Source: Planctomycetota bacterium (GTDB lineage Bacteria > Planctomycetota > Phycisphaerae > Phycisphaerales > UBA1924). Taken from it: a stretch of 44,762 nucleotides of DNA. The stretch covers positions 1-44,762 of the forward strand of contig RFGI01000072.1 in NCBI GenBank assembly GCA_003696725.1. Direction: 5' to 3'. Below the pieces are notes generated by a model. That model was not told the origin of the DNA. It made no database searches and saw only the letters and a program-made list of their open reading frames with translations. Shown piece after piece: positions 10,163 to 18,673 of the stretch (positions are counted from its first letter, which is position 1; each line of letters begins with the position of its first letter). The translations under genes and the position numbers were made by a program.

Positions 10163-11070
10163 TTGACGGGGGCTGTGTCGTTGGGATCGGCGGGCTCGAC
10201 GTGGGCCGTGGCGTCGCCGCCGCCCAGCGCCCGCTCGATCCGCCCCTCGATCCGGCTGGCCAAGTCGTGGGCCTGGGCGACCGTCAGCCGCCCGTCGACC
10301 TGCAGGTGCATGTCCACCCACGGGAACCGGCCCGTGCGCCGGACGCGCAGCTTGTGGAACCCCGCGATGGCGCCGGCCCGGCGCTCCTCGTCGAGGATCG
10401 ACGCGACCCGGGCCAGGTCCGCGGGATCGGCGCGGTCCATGAGGCCCGCGACGGACTCGCCCACCAGGCGCCAGCCCGTGATCAGGACCACCGCGCCCAG
10501 GACCGCCGCCGCCGCGGTGTCGATCCAGACGAGCCCGGTGAGCCGCACGAGCCCCAGCCCGACGAGGGCCCCGGCGGTGGTCGCCAGGTCCGTCAGGAGG
10601 TGCGCCCCGTCGGCGCGGAGCACACGATTGTTCAGCCGACGCCCCGCGACAAACACGCCCGCGCCCAGCGCCGCCACCAGGGCGCCGATCCCGACGAGCC
10701 CCAGCAGGGTCAGGTCCAGGTGGGCGACGGGCGCCGGGCGCACCAGCCGCCGGCCGGCCTCGACAATGATCCCGACCCCCGCCAGCAGCACCATCGCCCC
10801 CTCGAACGCGATCGCGAGGAACTGGGCGTTGCCGTGCCCGTAGCGGTGCTCGCGGTCCGGGGGTCGGTCGGCGTAGATCAGGGTGACCAGCATCACCACC
10901 GCCGCGGCAATGTTGACCAGGGACTCGAGCGCGTCGCTGAGCACCGCCGCGGAGTTCGACGCCGCGAAGAGAGCGAACTTCAGGGCGCTGATGATCAGCC
11001 CGCCGGCCAGCGCCGCGACGGCGACGGCCCGCGCGCGCGGGAAGTCGATCTCACGCCCCGGCTCGGGCAT
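10153..11070 (-). CDS. Cation diffusion facilitator family transporter
   Basis: AVLSDALESLVNI, HRYGHGNAQFLA, RADGAHLLTD, VDMHLQVDGRLTVAQAHDLA. Confidence 0.88.
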   Translation of the reverse strand: MPEPGREIDFPRARAVAVAALAGGLIISALKFALFAASNSAAVLSDALESLVNIAAAVVMLVTLIYADRPPDREHRYGHGNAQFLAIAFEGAMVLLAGVGIIVEAGRRLVRPAPVAHLDLTLLGLVGIGALVAALGAGVFVAGRRLNNRVLRADGAHLLTDLATTAGALVGLGLVRLTGLVWIDTAAAAVLGAVVLITGWRLVGESVAGLMDRADPADLARVASILDEERRAGAIAGFHKLRVRRTGRFPWVDMHLQVDGRLTVAQAHDLASRIEGRIERALGGGDATAHVEPADPNDTAPVNQR

Positions 11071-13030
11071 GGGCGCCCTCCGTCGGCCCGCGCCGAGCCG
11101 TGATCATGACCAGCGACACATCCGCGGGCGTGACGCCTTCGAGCCGGGACGCCTGCCCGTAGGTCGCCGGCCTGAACCGCGCAAGCGCGGCCCGGGCCTC
11201 GGCGCGCAGGCCGGTGACGGCGCCGTAGTCGAGCCAGCCGGGGATCGCGCGGCGTTCCATCTCGCGCTGCCGGCGGATCTCGGCGCGCTGCCGGTCCAGG
11301 TAACCCGCGTACTGCCGATCCGCCAGGACCGTCCGCGCCGCGGCGCGCATCACACAGGCCCGGTCCGGCGACCGCGCCCAGCGGGAGAACGCGCGCCAGA
11401 GGGCGCTCCCGACGGGCTGAATCCGCGGGAGATCAAGGGCCGCGAGGAGATCGCGCTCGCCGAAGCCCGGGCGTTTGAGCCTGTGCGCGAGCGGCTCGCC
11501 GTCGACACGGGCCGAGTCGACCATCGACTCGATCAGCGCGCGCGCCTCGCGCCGCGCCTCGAAGAGCCGCCAGCGCGCGTCGTCGACGAGCCCCAGCCGA
11601 CGCCCGATCGGAGTGAGCCGATCCGCCGCGTTGTCGGCGCGCAGCGTCAGGCGGTGCTCGGCCCGGCTGGTGAACATGCGGTACGGCTCGACGGGCGTGC
11701 GCACCACCAGGTCGTCCATCATCACGCCGATGTACGCCTGGTCGCGCCCGAGCGTGCGGGGCGCCCCGCCGCGCGCGTGCCGGGCGGCGTTCAGGCCCGC
11801 CAGGAGCCCCTGCCCGGCGGCCTCCTCGTACCCGCTCGTGCCGTTGATCTGCCCGGCGAAAAACAGCCCCGCGACGCCCTTGGCGGCGCACGACGCGTCG
11901 ATCTGGTGCGGGCGGATCGAGTCGTACTCGACCGCGTAGCCGAACTTGAGGACCTCGGCGCGCCCGCACCCGGGCAGCCCGCGGACGATCTCGCGCTGCA
12001 CGTCCTCGGGCAGCGACGTCGAGATCCCGTTGCAATAGACCGACTCGTCGCGGTGGGACTCGGGCTCGAGGAAGACGTGGTGCGCCTCGCGCTCGCTGAA
12101 GCGCACGACCTTGTCCTCGATCGACGGGCAGTACCGCGGGCCGGCGGCCTCGACCTGCCCGTTGAACATCGGCGCGCGGTCCAGGTTCTTGCGGATCAAG
12201 CCGTGGATCGCCGGCGTGGTGCGCGTGATCCGGCACTCGGTCTGAGCCAGCGCGGGGAAGTCGACCGCGGCCGGGTTCAGGCCCGCGCCGGTCAGGTCGC
12301 TGAAGGGCTCGGGCGGGTCGTCCCCGGCCTGGGCCTCGAGGGCGTCCCAGTCGATCGTCGACCGGCGGAGCCTGGGGGGCGTCCCGGTCTTGAGCCGGCC
12401 GAGCTCGAACCCGACCTCGCGGAGCCAGCCGGCGACGCCGTCGGCGGATGCTTCGCCGTCGCGCCCGCCCGGTGTGAGGACGGCGCCTTTGTGCATCAGC
12501 CCGCGCATGAACGTGCCGGTGGTGATGACGACAGCGCCGGCGCGCAGCTCGCGCGACTCTCCGGTCTCCGCATCGGTGACGACGACGCCGCGCACGGCCG
12601 GCCGCTGCGACGACTGTCCGGGCCTGACGCTGACGCGGGGCGGATCGGTCAGGACGCGCTCGACCCGGCCGGCGATGATGGTGATCTGTTCGCGCCCGGC
12701 GAGCAGCCGGCGGACGGTCTCGGCGTAGACGTGCTTGTCGCACTGGGCGCGGGGGCCCCGCACCGCCGGCCCACGCGACACGTTGAGCGTCTTGAACATG
12801 ATCCCCGACGCGTCGGCGGCCAGGCCCATGAGCCCGCCCAGGGCGTCGATCTCGCGGACCATCTGCCCCTTGGCGATCCCGCCGATCGCGGGGTTGCACG
12901 GCATCAGGCCGATGCGCGCCGGGTCCAGCGTCACCAGGGCCACGCGCACCCCGACATTCGCCGCGGCCCAGGCGGCCTCGGCGCCGGCGTGCCCGCCCCC
13001 CACCACGATGACCTCGAACCCGCGCTGCAT
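11051..13030 (-). CDS. mnmG: tRNA uridine-5-carboxymethylaminomethyl modification enzyme
   Basis: GGGHAGAEAAWAAANVG, MPCNPAIGGIAKGQMVREIDALGG, QINGTSGYEEAAGQGLLAGLNAA. Confidence 0.96.
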   Translation of the reverse strand: MQRGFEVIVVGGGHAGAEAAWAAANVGVRVALVTLDPARIGLMPCNPAIGGIAKGQMVREIDALGGLMGLAADASGIMFKTLNVSRGPAVRGPRAQCDKHVYAETVRRLLAGREQITIIAGRVERVLTDPPRVSVRPGQSSQRPAVRGVVVTDAETGESRELRAGAVVITTGTFMRGLMHKGAVLTPGGRDGEASADGVAGWLREVGFELGRLKTGTPPRLRRSTIDWDALEAQAGDDPPEPFSDLTGAGLNPAAVDFPALAQTECRITRTTPAIHGLIRKNLDRAPMFNGQVEAAGPRYCPSIEDKVVRFSEREAHHVFLEPESHRDESVYCNGISTSLPEDVQREIVRGLPGCGRAEVLKFGYAVEYDSIRPHQIDASCAAKGVAGLFFAGQINGTSGYEEAAGQGLLAGLNAARHARGGAPRTLGRDQAYIGVMMDDLVVRTPVEPYRMFTSRAEHRLTLRADNAADRLTPIGRRLGLVDDARWRLFEARREARALIESMVDSARVDGEPLAHRLKRPGFGERDLLAALDLPRIQPVGSALWRAFSRWARSPDRACVMRAAARTVLADRQYAGYLDRQRAEIRRQREMERRAIPGWLDYGAVTGLRAEARAALARFRPATYGQASRLEGVTPADVSLVMITARRGPTEGAHARAGA

Positions 13031-13039
13031 GGGTCCTCG

Positions 13040-13045
13040 ATCCTA
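13040..13045 (-). promoter_or_regulatory. -10-like TAGGAT, 9 nt before mnmG start
   Basis: Minus strand TAGGAT-cgaggaccc-ATG. Confidence 0.45.
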
Positions 13046-13105
13046 ATGCCGATGGTCGGCGCCGGTGACCCACAGAGCCGGGCTCGAACGCCCGGGGGTG
13101 TACCG

Positions 13106-13135
13106 CTGGAAATCCGGGGTGGGATGTGGTATGAT
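13106..13135 (+). promoter_or_regulatory. Candidate luxR promoter CTGGAA-N18-TATGAT
   Basis: Good -10 TATGAT at 13130-13135; precedes a long palindromic leader. Confidence 0.5.
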
Positions 13136-13151
13136 CCGCAGGTCTACGCCG

Positions 13152-13234
13152 GTTGATCGCCCCTAAATCGGGGTGTTCAACGTGGTCATCGACGACGGGG
13201 CAAGTGTTTGTACGGCTCGATCGGCAGCCGATCG
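13152..13234 (+). promoter_or_regulatory. Two leader palindromes upstream of luxR
   Basis: 13152-13181 GTTGATCGCCCC-taaatc-GGGGTGTTCAAC; 13218-13234 CGATCGGC-a-GCCGATCG (perfect). Confidence 0.6.
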
Positions 13235-13268
13235 GCCGGGTGGTCCGCGCAGAAGAAGGAGCAGCCCC

Positions 13269-13922
13269 ATGACCCTGAACCAGAATATGTCCGGTTTCTC
13301 AACCATCCCCGCGGACGCCTGCGCTCTGGCGCTCGATGTCACGGGGGTCGCCGCGGCGGTCTTCGGACAGGACGACGCGCTGCGGTCCGCCAATCGCGTC
13401 TGGCTCCGCGACCACGGGCTGACCGCGTCCGAGGCGGCCGGCGCCCCGGCGCTGCGCTGCTGGCCCGGCGATGACGCCCGCGAACGCGTCGAGCTCATCC
13501 GGCGGGTGCGCCGCTCGGGCGTGCCGGTGATCTTCCGTGAGCAGCGCGACGGGCGATCCGTCGAGTCGGCGTTCGTGCCGCTGGCCTCGGGCGAGGTCCT
13601 GGCGCTCTCGACGCCGGGCGGGCTGGACCGGTCGTCCTGGCCCGCCGAGTTGTCCAAGCCGGAGCTGGTCGGCGCCGCCGCCCACGCCGCCGACCGCGTC
13701 GCGAGCCTCTCCCGCCGGGAGCGCGAGGTCTTCACGCTGCTGGCGTCGGGGCATTCCATCAAGCAGGTCGCCGAGCGGCTCGGGCGCAGCGAGAAGACCA
13801 TCGAGGGGCACCGCGACTCGATCTATCGCAAGCTGGGAACGCGCAACCGCGCCCAGATCGCCGTCCTCGCGATGGAGTCCGGGTTGCTCCCGCCGCACGG
13901 CGCCGCCACCATGGCCGATTGA
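13269..13922 (+). CDS. LuxR-family regulator with N-terminal PAS-like sensor region
   Basis: C-terminal SLSRREREVFTLLASGHSIKQVAERLGRSEKTIEGHRDSIYRKLGTRNRAQ; SD AAGAAGGAG. Start set at 13269. Confidence 0.88.
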   Translation: MTLNQNMSGFSTIPADACALALDVTGVAAAVFGQDDALRSANRVWLRDHGLTASEAAGAPALRCWPGDDARERVELIRRVRRSGVPVIFREQRDGRSVESAFVPLASGEVLALSTPGGLDRSSWPAELSKPELVGAAAHAADRVASLSRREREVFTLLASGHSIKQVAERLGRSEKTIEGHRDSIYRKLGTRNRAQIAVLAMESGLLPPHGAATMAD

Positions 13923-13925
13923 TGC

Positions 13926-13949
13926 GCCCGCGGGCTCAGCGCCGCGGGC
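13926..13949 (+). terminator. GC-rich hairpin between luxR and kynA
   Basis: GCCCGCGG-gctcagcg-CCGCGGGC, 8-bp perfect stem. Confidence 0.45.
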
Positions 13950-13967
13950 CCGGGAGCGACCCTGCGC

Positions 13968-14810
13968 ATGACGGACCCCGCGCACGCCGGCGCCCACACC
14001 GACCTCGCCGACCGGCTGACCTACGCGCGCTACCTCGCCCTGGACGAACTCCTGGGGGCGCAGCGCCCGCGCTCCGACCCGCCCCACCACGACGAGCTGC
14101 TGTTCATCATCCAGCACCAGACGTCCGAGCTGTGGATGAAGCTGATCATCCACGAGCTGCGGGCGGCGATCGCCCATGTCCGCGCCGACGACCTCGAGCC
14201 CTGCTTCAAGATCCTGGCGCGGGTCAAACACGTCCAGTCGCAGCTCTCCTCGCAGTGGGCCGTCCTGGCGACGCTCACCCCGACGGAGTACGCCCAGTTC
14301 CGCGGCGTGCTCGGGCCGGCCAGCGGGTTCCAGTCCGCCCAGCACCGGGCCATCGAGTTCCTCCTGGGCGCCAAGAGCCGGCCGATGCTCGCCGTCCACG
14401 CGCACGACGCGCAGACGCACGCGTGGCTGGCGGAGCTCCTGGAGGCCCCGAGCCTGTACGACGAGTTCCTGATGCACCTGGCGCGGCGCGGGCTGCCGAT
14501 CCCCGCCGACGCCGCCGACCGCGACTTCTCCACCGTCCGGCCGCCCGACCCGCGCGTGGTCGCGGCCTTGCGCCTGGTGTACGAATCGCCGACCGAGCAC
14601 TGGGACGCCTACGAGATGGCCGAGAAACTCGTGGACATCGAGGAGAGCATGCAGGTCTGGCGCTTCCGACACCTCAAGACCGTCGAGCGGATCATCGGGT
14701 TCAAGCGCGGCACGGGGGGGACGGCCGGCGCCGAGTACCTCCGGCGGATGCTCGACCACCGGTTCTTCCCCGAACTCTACGACGTGCGGACCGAGCTGCG
14801 CGAGGCGTGA
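13968..14810 (+). CDS. kynA: Tryptophan 2,3-dioxygenase
   Basis: [60 protein letters not shown]. Confidence 0.95.
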   Translation: MTDPAHAGAHTDLADRLTYARYLALDELLGAQRPRSDPPHHDELLFIIQHQTSELWMKLIIHELRAAIAHVRADDLEPCFKILARVKHVQSQLSSQWAVLATLTPTEYAQFRGVLGPASGFQSAQHRAIEFLLGAKSRPMLAVHAHDAQTHAWLAELLEAPSLYDEFLMHLARRGLPIPADAADRDFSTVRPPDPRVVAALRLVYESPTEHWDAYEMAEKLVDIEESMQVWRFRHLKTVERIIGFKRGTGGTAGAEYLRRMLDHRFFPELYDVRTELREA

Positions 14811-14814
14811 CGGG

Positions 14815-15540
14815 TCAACCGGGCTCGCCGAGCTTGCCCGCGTGCCGGACGATCCGCCCGGTGTCGGCGTAGACGATGTCCTCGCAGATGTTGACGCACA
14901 GGTCGCCGATCCGCTCCAGGTCCCGGCTGGCGCGGAACGCCAGGAGCCCGGCGCGGCGCGACAGCGACCCGTCGGCGATCGCCGACTCGACCTCCTCGAC
15001 GACCTTTTTCGTAAGCCGGTCGAGGGTTTTGTCCGCGCCGATGAGCGACTGAGCCGCGGCGCCGTCGCGCTGACCCAGCGCCCGCACCGTGTCGTGGCAC
15101 AGCGGGATCACCCGCTCGCCCAGGTCCAAGAGCGCCCGGGGCCAGGCGGGCCGCTCGGCCTCGCCGAGGTACGCCACGGCCTTGGCGACGCCCGTGGCGT
15201 GGTCCGCGATCCGCTCCAGGTCCGCGTTGACCTTGATCACGATCATCAGCGACCGCAGGTCCCGCGCCACCGGCTGGTGCAGCGCGATCAGGCGGATGCA
15301 CTCCTCCTCGATCCGGATCTCCTCGCGGTCGACCTCCGTGTCGCGTCGGCGGACCTCCGACGCCAGGGCCCGGTCGCACGACCGCAGGGCGCGGACGGCC
15401 TGCTCGACGAGCTCCACCGCGACGACGGCTTCGCGCTGGAGCCGATCGTTGAGCCGAGCCACTTCCTCGGCCAGCGCGCTGGGATGACCCGGCCTGGGCG
15501 CCGTCGATTCGTCGTATGCGCTGTGCGGCGTGTTGGGCAT
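14815..15540 (-). CDS. phoU: Phosphate transport regulator PhoU
   Basis: Two PhoU helical repeats: VEQAVRAL...IEEECIRLIALHQPVARDLRSLMIVIKVNADLERIADHA...ASRDLERIGDLCVNICEDIVY. Confidence 0.93.
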   Translation of the reverse strand: MPNTPHSAYDESTAPRPGHPSALAEEVARLNDRLQREAVVAVELVEQAVRALRSCDRALASEVRRRDTEVDREEIRIEEECIRLIALHQPVARDLRSLMIVIKVNADLERIADHATGVAKAVAYLGEAERPAWPRALLDLGERVIPLCHDTVRALGQRDGAAAQSLIGADKTLDRLTKKVVEEVESAIADGSLSRRAGLLAFRASRDLERIGDLCVNICEDIVYADTGRIVRHAGKLGEPG

Positions 15541-15605
15541 CGCGCTTGCCTCCTCGCCCGACGCGCGGCGCCGGCGGGCGATGGAAGCCTATCCGCCGAT
15601 CCGGC

Positions 15606-16901
15606 TCAGGTCCGCCCCACGGTCACCGAGGCGGGCGCCGCCACGCCGCCCGAAGCGATCTTCTCGAAGCCCGAGCCGAGTTCGCCGATGGGGTCCGGCG
15701 GGACGATCTCGACCTTCTTCTCGCCCAGCGACGCCTCGCCGCGCTCGACCCGGGCCTGGAACGACCGGCACTCGGCCAGCAGCCGGTCGAGGATCTCCCC
15801 TTCCGGGACGTTCGCCACACGCTCGCCCTGGACGTAGATGATCCCGCGGCGGTCGCCGGCGAAGACGGCCACGTCCGCGCCCTCGGCCTCGCCCGGGCCG
15901 TTGACCACGCACCCCATCACCGCGACCTTCATCGGGACCGTGATCTCGTCGGCGAGCACCCGCCGCACGTCCTGCACCAGGGTGAACAGGTCAACCTGGA
16001 TCCGGCCGCACGTCGGGCACGCGATCAGGTCCACGCCCCGGCGGTCGCGTAGAGACAGCGAGTACAGGAGCTCCAGCCCATCCTCGACCTCGAACACGGG
16101 ATCGTTGGCGTAGGAGATCCGAAGCGTGTCGCCGATCCCGTCGGCCAGGAGCGCCCCCAGCGCCGCGATCGACCGCACCGCCCCGGTCTCGCGCGGGCCC
16201 GCGTGCGTCACGCCCAGGTGCAGGGGGTGATCGAAGCGGTGGCTGATCTCCCGGTACACGTCGATCACGCTCGCCGCGTCCATCAGCTTGGCGCTGATGA
16301 CGATGTCGTGGAACTCCCGCTCACGGAAGATATCCAGGTACTCCTCGAGCTTGGCGATCATCAGGGCCAGGAGATGCCCCTGCCGGCGGTCGGCGAAGAA
16401 CGACCCCAGCTCCTCCGCGCGGCGCTTCTTGTCCTTGCGCTCGATGATCGAGCCCTCGTTGACCCCGACGCGGATCGGGATCCCGCGCGCCTTGCAGGCG
16501 TCGATCACCGCGTTGACCTGCTCGCGGTCGGAGATGTTCCCGGGGTTGAGCCGGATCTTGTGCACCCCGGCCTCGACGGCCTCGAGCGCGCGCTTGTAGT
16601 GGAAGTGCACGTCGGCGACGATCGGCACCCGCGTCTGCGCCAGGACCTCGGGCAGCGCCTGCGTGTCCTTGCGCTCCGGGACGGCGACGCGCACGATGTC
16701 CGCCCCGGCCGCCGCGAGCCGGTTCACCTCCGCCACGCACCGGTCCACGTCGTGCGTGTACCCGGCCGTCATGGTCTGCACCGAGACCGGCGCGGGGGCC
16801 GTCTCGGCGCCGGCGGCGTCGGGCAGGCCGCCCCCGATCCGCACGCGCCCCGTGCGCTCGTCCCCCACCGTCACCTGCCGCGTCGGCCGCCGTGGTCTCA
16901 T
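15606..16901 (-). CDS. ispG: 4-hydroxy-3-methylbut-2-enyl diphosphate synthase
   Basis: SVQTMTAGYTHDVDRCVAEVNRLAAAGADIVRVAVP, CPTCGRIQVDL, AVMGCVVNGPGEA. Confidence 0.96.
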   Translation of the reverse strand: MRPRRPTRQVTVGDERTGRVRIGGGLPDAAGAETAPAPVSVQTMTAGYTHDVDRCVAEVNRLAAAGADIVRVAVPERKDTQALPEVLAQTRVPIVADVHFHYKRALEAVEAGVHKIRLNPGNISDREQVNAVIDACKARGIPIRVGVNEGSIIERKDKKRRAEELGSFFADRRQGHLLALMIAKLEEYLDIFREREFHDIVISAKLMDAASVIDVYREISHRFDHPLHLGVTHAGPRETGAVRSIAALGALLADGIGDTLRISYANDPVFEVEDGLELLYSLSLRDRRGVDLIACPTCGRIQVDLFTLVQDVRRVLADEITVPMKVAVMGCVVNGPGEAEGADVAVFAGDRRGIIYVQGERVANVPEGEILDRLLAECRSFQARVERGEASLGEKKVEIVPPDPIGELGSGFEKIASGGVAAPASVTVGRT

Positions 16902-16911
16902 GATCGTCGCG

Positions 16912-16917
16912 ATGGTA
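16912..16917 (-). promoter_or_regulatory. -10-like TACCAT, 10 nt before ispG start
   Basis: Minus strand TACCAT-cgcgacgatc-ATG. Confidence 0.45.
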
Positions 16918-17117
16918 CGGCCCGGGCGCCCGCGGGGCCAGCCTTCCGGTTCTTCTCACGCCCCTGCCCCGCCGCCAGAGCCGGGCCCCTTGTTGGGAAT
17001 TGCCCGCCACGGGCCCCGATCCAATGGCGCCTGGGGGCCCCGGCTCGCTTTGCCGCGCCGGCGCGCCAATACTCCCTCCGGCTCGGCGTGAGTATGGAGA
17101 GAGGAGCCGGCCCCGGC

Positions 17118-17609
17118 ATGTGCGATGTTCAGACGCTCTTCCGACGCCACGGCCTGCGGGCCACGGCCCACCGCGCACTCATCTACGACACCCTCGCCGG
17201 CGCCGACCACCCCACCGCCGAGGAGCTGCACGCGCTGGTCTCGGCGCGGTGCGAGTGCCTGAGCCGGTCGACCGTCTACGCCACGCTCGAGGCGTTCCAC
17301 AACGCCGGGCTGTGCCGCCGGATCCCCACGCCCGCCGGCCCGGACCGCTTTGACGCCGACCTGCACGAGCACCTGCACATCCTCACCCCGGACGGCGAGG
17401 TCCGAGACGTGCCCGAGACGCTGGGCCTGGAGCTCCTCAACGCCCTGCCTCGCGGCGTCCTGAGCGAGATCGAACGCCGCACCGGCCTGCGCATCGCCCG
17501 CGTGTCCATACGCCTGCACGGCGAGCCCGCCCGGTCCGAGAACGGCCATCCCAACGGGGTGGACCGGCGCCATCTCGCCCCGGCCGACGCCCAACCGGCG
17601 GCCCGATAG
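17118..17609 (+). CDS. Fur-family regulator lacking the CxxC zinc motifs
   Basis: LRATAHRALIYDTLAGADHPTAEELHALV, LSRSTVYATLEAFHNAGL, DLHEHLHI. Start set at MCDVQTLF with SD GAGAGGAG. Confidence 0.82.
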   Translation: MCDVQTLFRRHGLRATAHRALIYDTLAGADHPTAEELHALVSARCECLSRSTVYATLEAFHNAGLCRRIPTPAGPDRFDADLHEHLHILTPDGEVRDVPETLGLELLNALPRGVLSEIERRTGLRIARVSIRLHGEPARSENGHPNGVDRRHLAPADAQPAAR

Positions 17610-17686
17610 TCAAGCCCCGCGCGGATCGCGCCGATCGTCTCCACCGAGCCGCGGGTCCCGGAACCCGCCCTCGCCGGAGACCCATC

Positions 17687-18076
17687 ATGAGCCCGACCCG
17701 CGAACGCCGCCGATTCGAGCGGTACGAGCTGCCCGCGATGTACACCCGCCTGTCCGTGCGGACGCTGGACGCCGACGAGTTCCAGTGGGACGGGCACGCC
17801 TACGACATCAGCCGCGGCGGGGTGCGGTTCGAACTGGACCGCGGCTTTGAGCCGGGCACACCCGTCGCGATCCGCCTGGACCTGCCCCGGGCGCCCGCCG
17901 AGCGACGGACCGAGCCGCGGAGCGTCTTCGCCTTCGCCAACATCGTCTGGATCGACGACGATGACGACGCGGGCCCGGCCCGGATGGCGGCGGTCTTCAC
18001 CCGCTTCGCCCGCCCGCGCGACGAAGAGCTCCTCCGCAAGCGGATCCTCTGCGGCCGGTACGCCCTGGCTGCGTGA
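17687..18076 (+). CDS. PilZ domain protein
   Basis: RRFERYELP (RxxxR) and YDISRGGVRFEL (DxSxGG). Confidence 0.82.
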   Translation: MSPTRERRRFERYELPAMYTRLSVRTLDADEFQWDGHAYDISRGGVRFELDRGFEPGTPVAIRLDLPRAPAERRTEPRSVFAFANIVWIDDDDDAGPARMAAVFTRFARPRDEELLRKRILCGRYALAA

Positions 18077-18087
18077 GCCGGGCCGCC

Positions 18088-18654
18088 TCACTCCCCGCAC
18101 GCCGCGATCGTGATGCGCTCGGCGGCGTCCTCGGGGCTCGCCGATTTCTCGATCACCAGCGACGCCAGCGACCGGTAGAGCGGGTCGCGGGCCGCGAAGA
18201 CCTCGTCGATCTCGTCGATCACGCCCCGGCCGGTCAGGCTGGGCCGGTTCTCGTCCGCGCCGCCGAGGCGCGTCCGCAAGACCCCCGGGGTCTCGCGCAG
18301 GTACACGATGAACGCGAGCCCGCGCCGGCCCCGATCGCGCAGGAGGTCCGCCGACCCGGGCGCCGTCGGCGTCCCGCCCCCGGACGCGATCACCCGCGCC
18401 GGTTGCTCGAGCGCCTCGGCGAGGGCCATGGCCTCGGTCGCGCGGAACGCCGCCACGCCGCGCTCGCGCCACGCCTGATCGACGCTCGCCGCGCCCAGCC
18501 GCCAGAGCGTGACGCTGTCCAGATCGATGAACTGCCGGCCGAGCCGGTGGGCGACGATCGGCCCGACGGTGGATTTGCCGCTGCCCCGCAGCCCAATCAG
18601 CACGATCGTCGGCGCCGGTCCCGCCGGCCTGCGTTTCCGAGCCGCGCCCGCCAT
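18088..18654 (-). CDS. aroK: Shikimate kinase
   Basis: Walker A LIGLRGSGKSTVG, FIDLDS, VIASGGGTP, ENRPSLTG. Confidence 0.9.
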   Translation of the reverse strand: MAGAARKRRPAGPAPTIVLIGLRGSGKSTVGPIVAHRLGRQFIDLDSVTLWRLGAASVDQAWRERGVAAFRATEAMALAEALEQPARVIASGGGTPTAPGSADLLRDRGRRGLAFIVYLRETPGVLRTRLGGADENRPSLTGRGVIDEIDEVFAARDPLYRSLASLVIEKSASPEDAAERITIAACGE

Positions 18655-18673
18655 GCGATGAGTATGGCGCCTC

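Noticed and set aside
13075-13100. tRNA T-arm-like GCCGGGCTCGAACGCCCGGG
   Set aside because: Loop is not TTCRANY in a 5-bp stem and no acceptor, D or anticodon arms surround it; treated as a plain hairpin.
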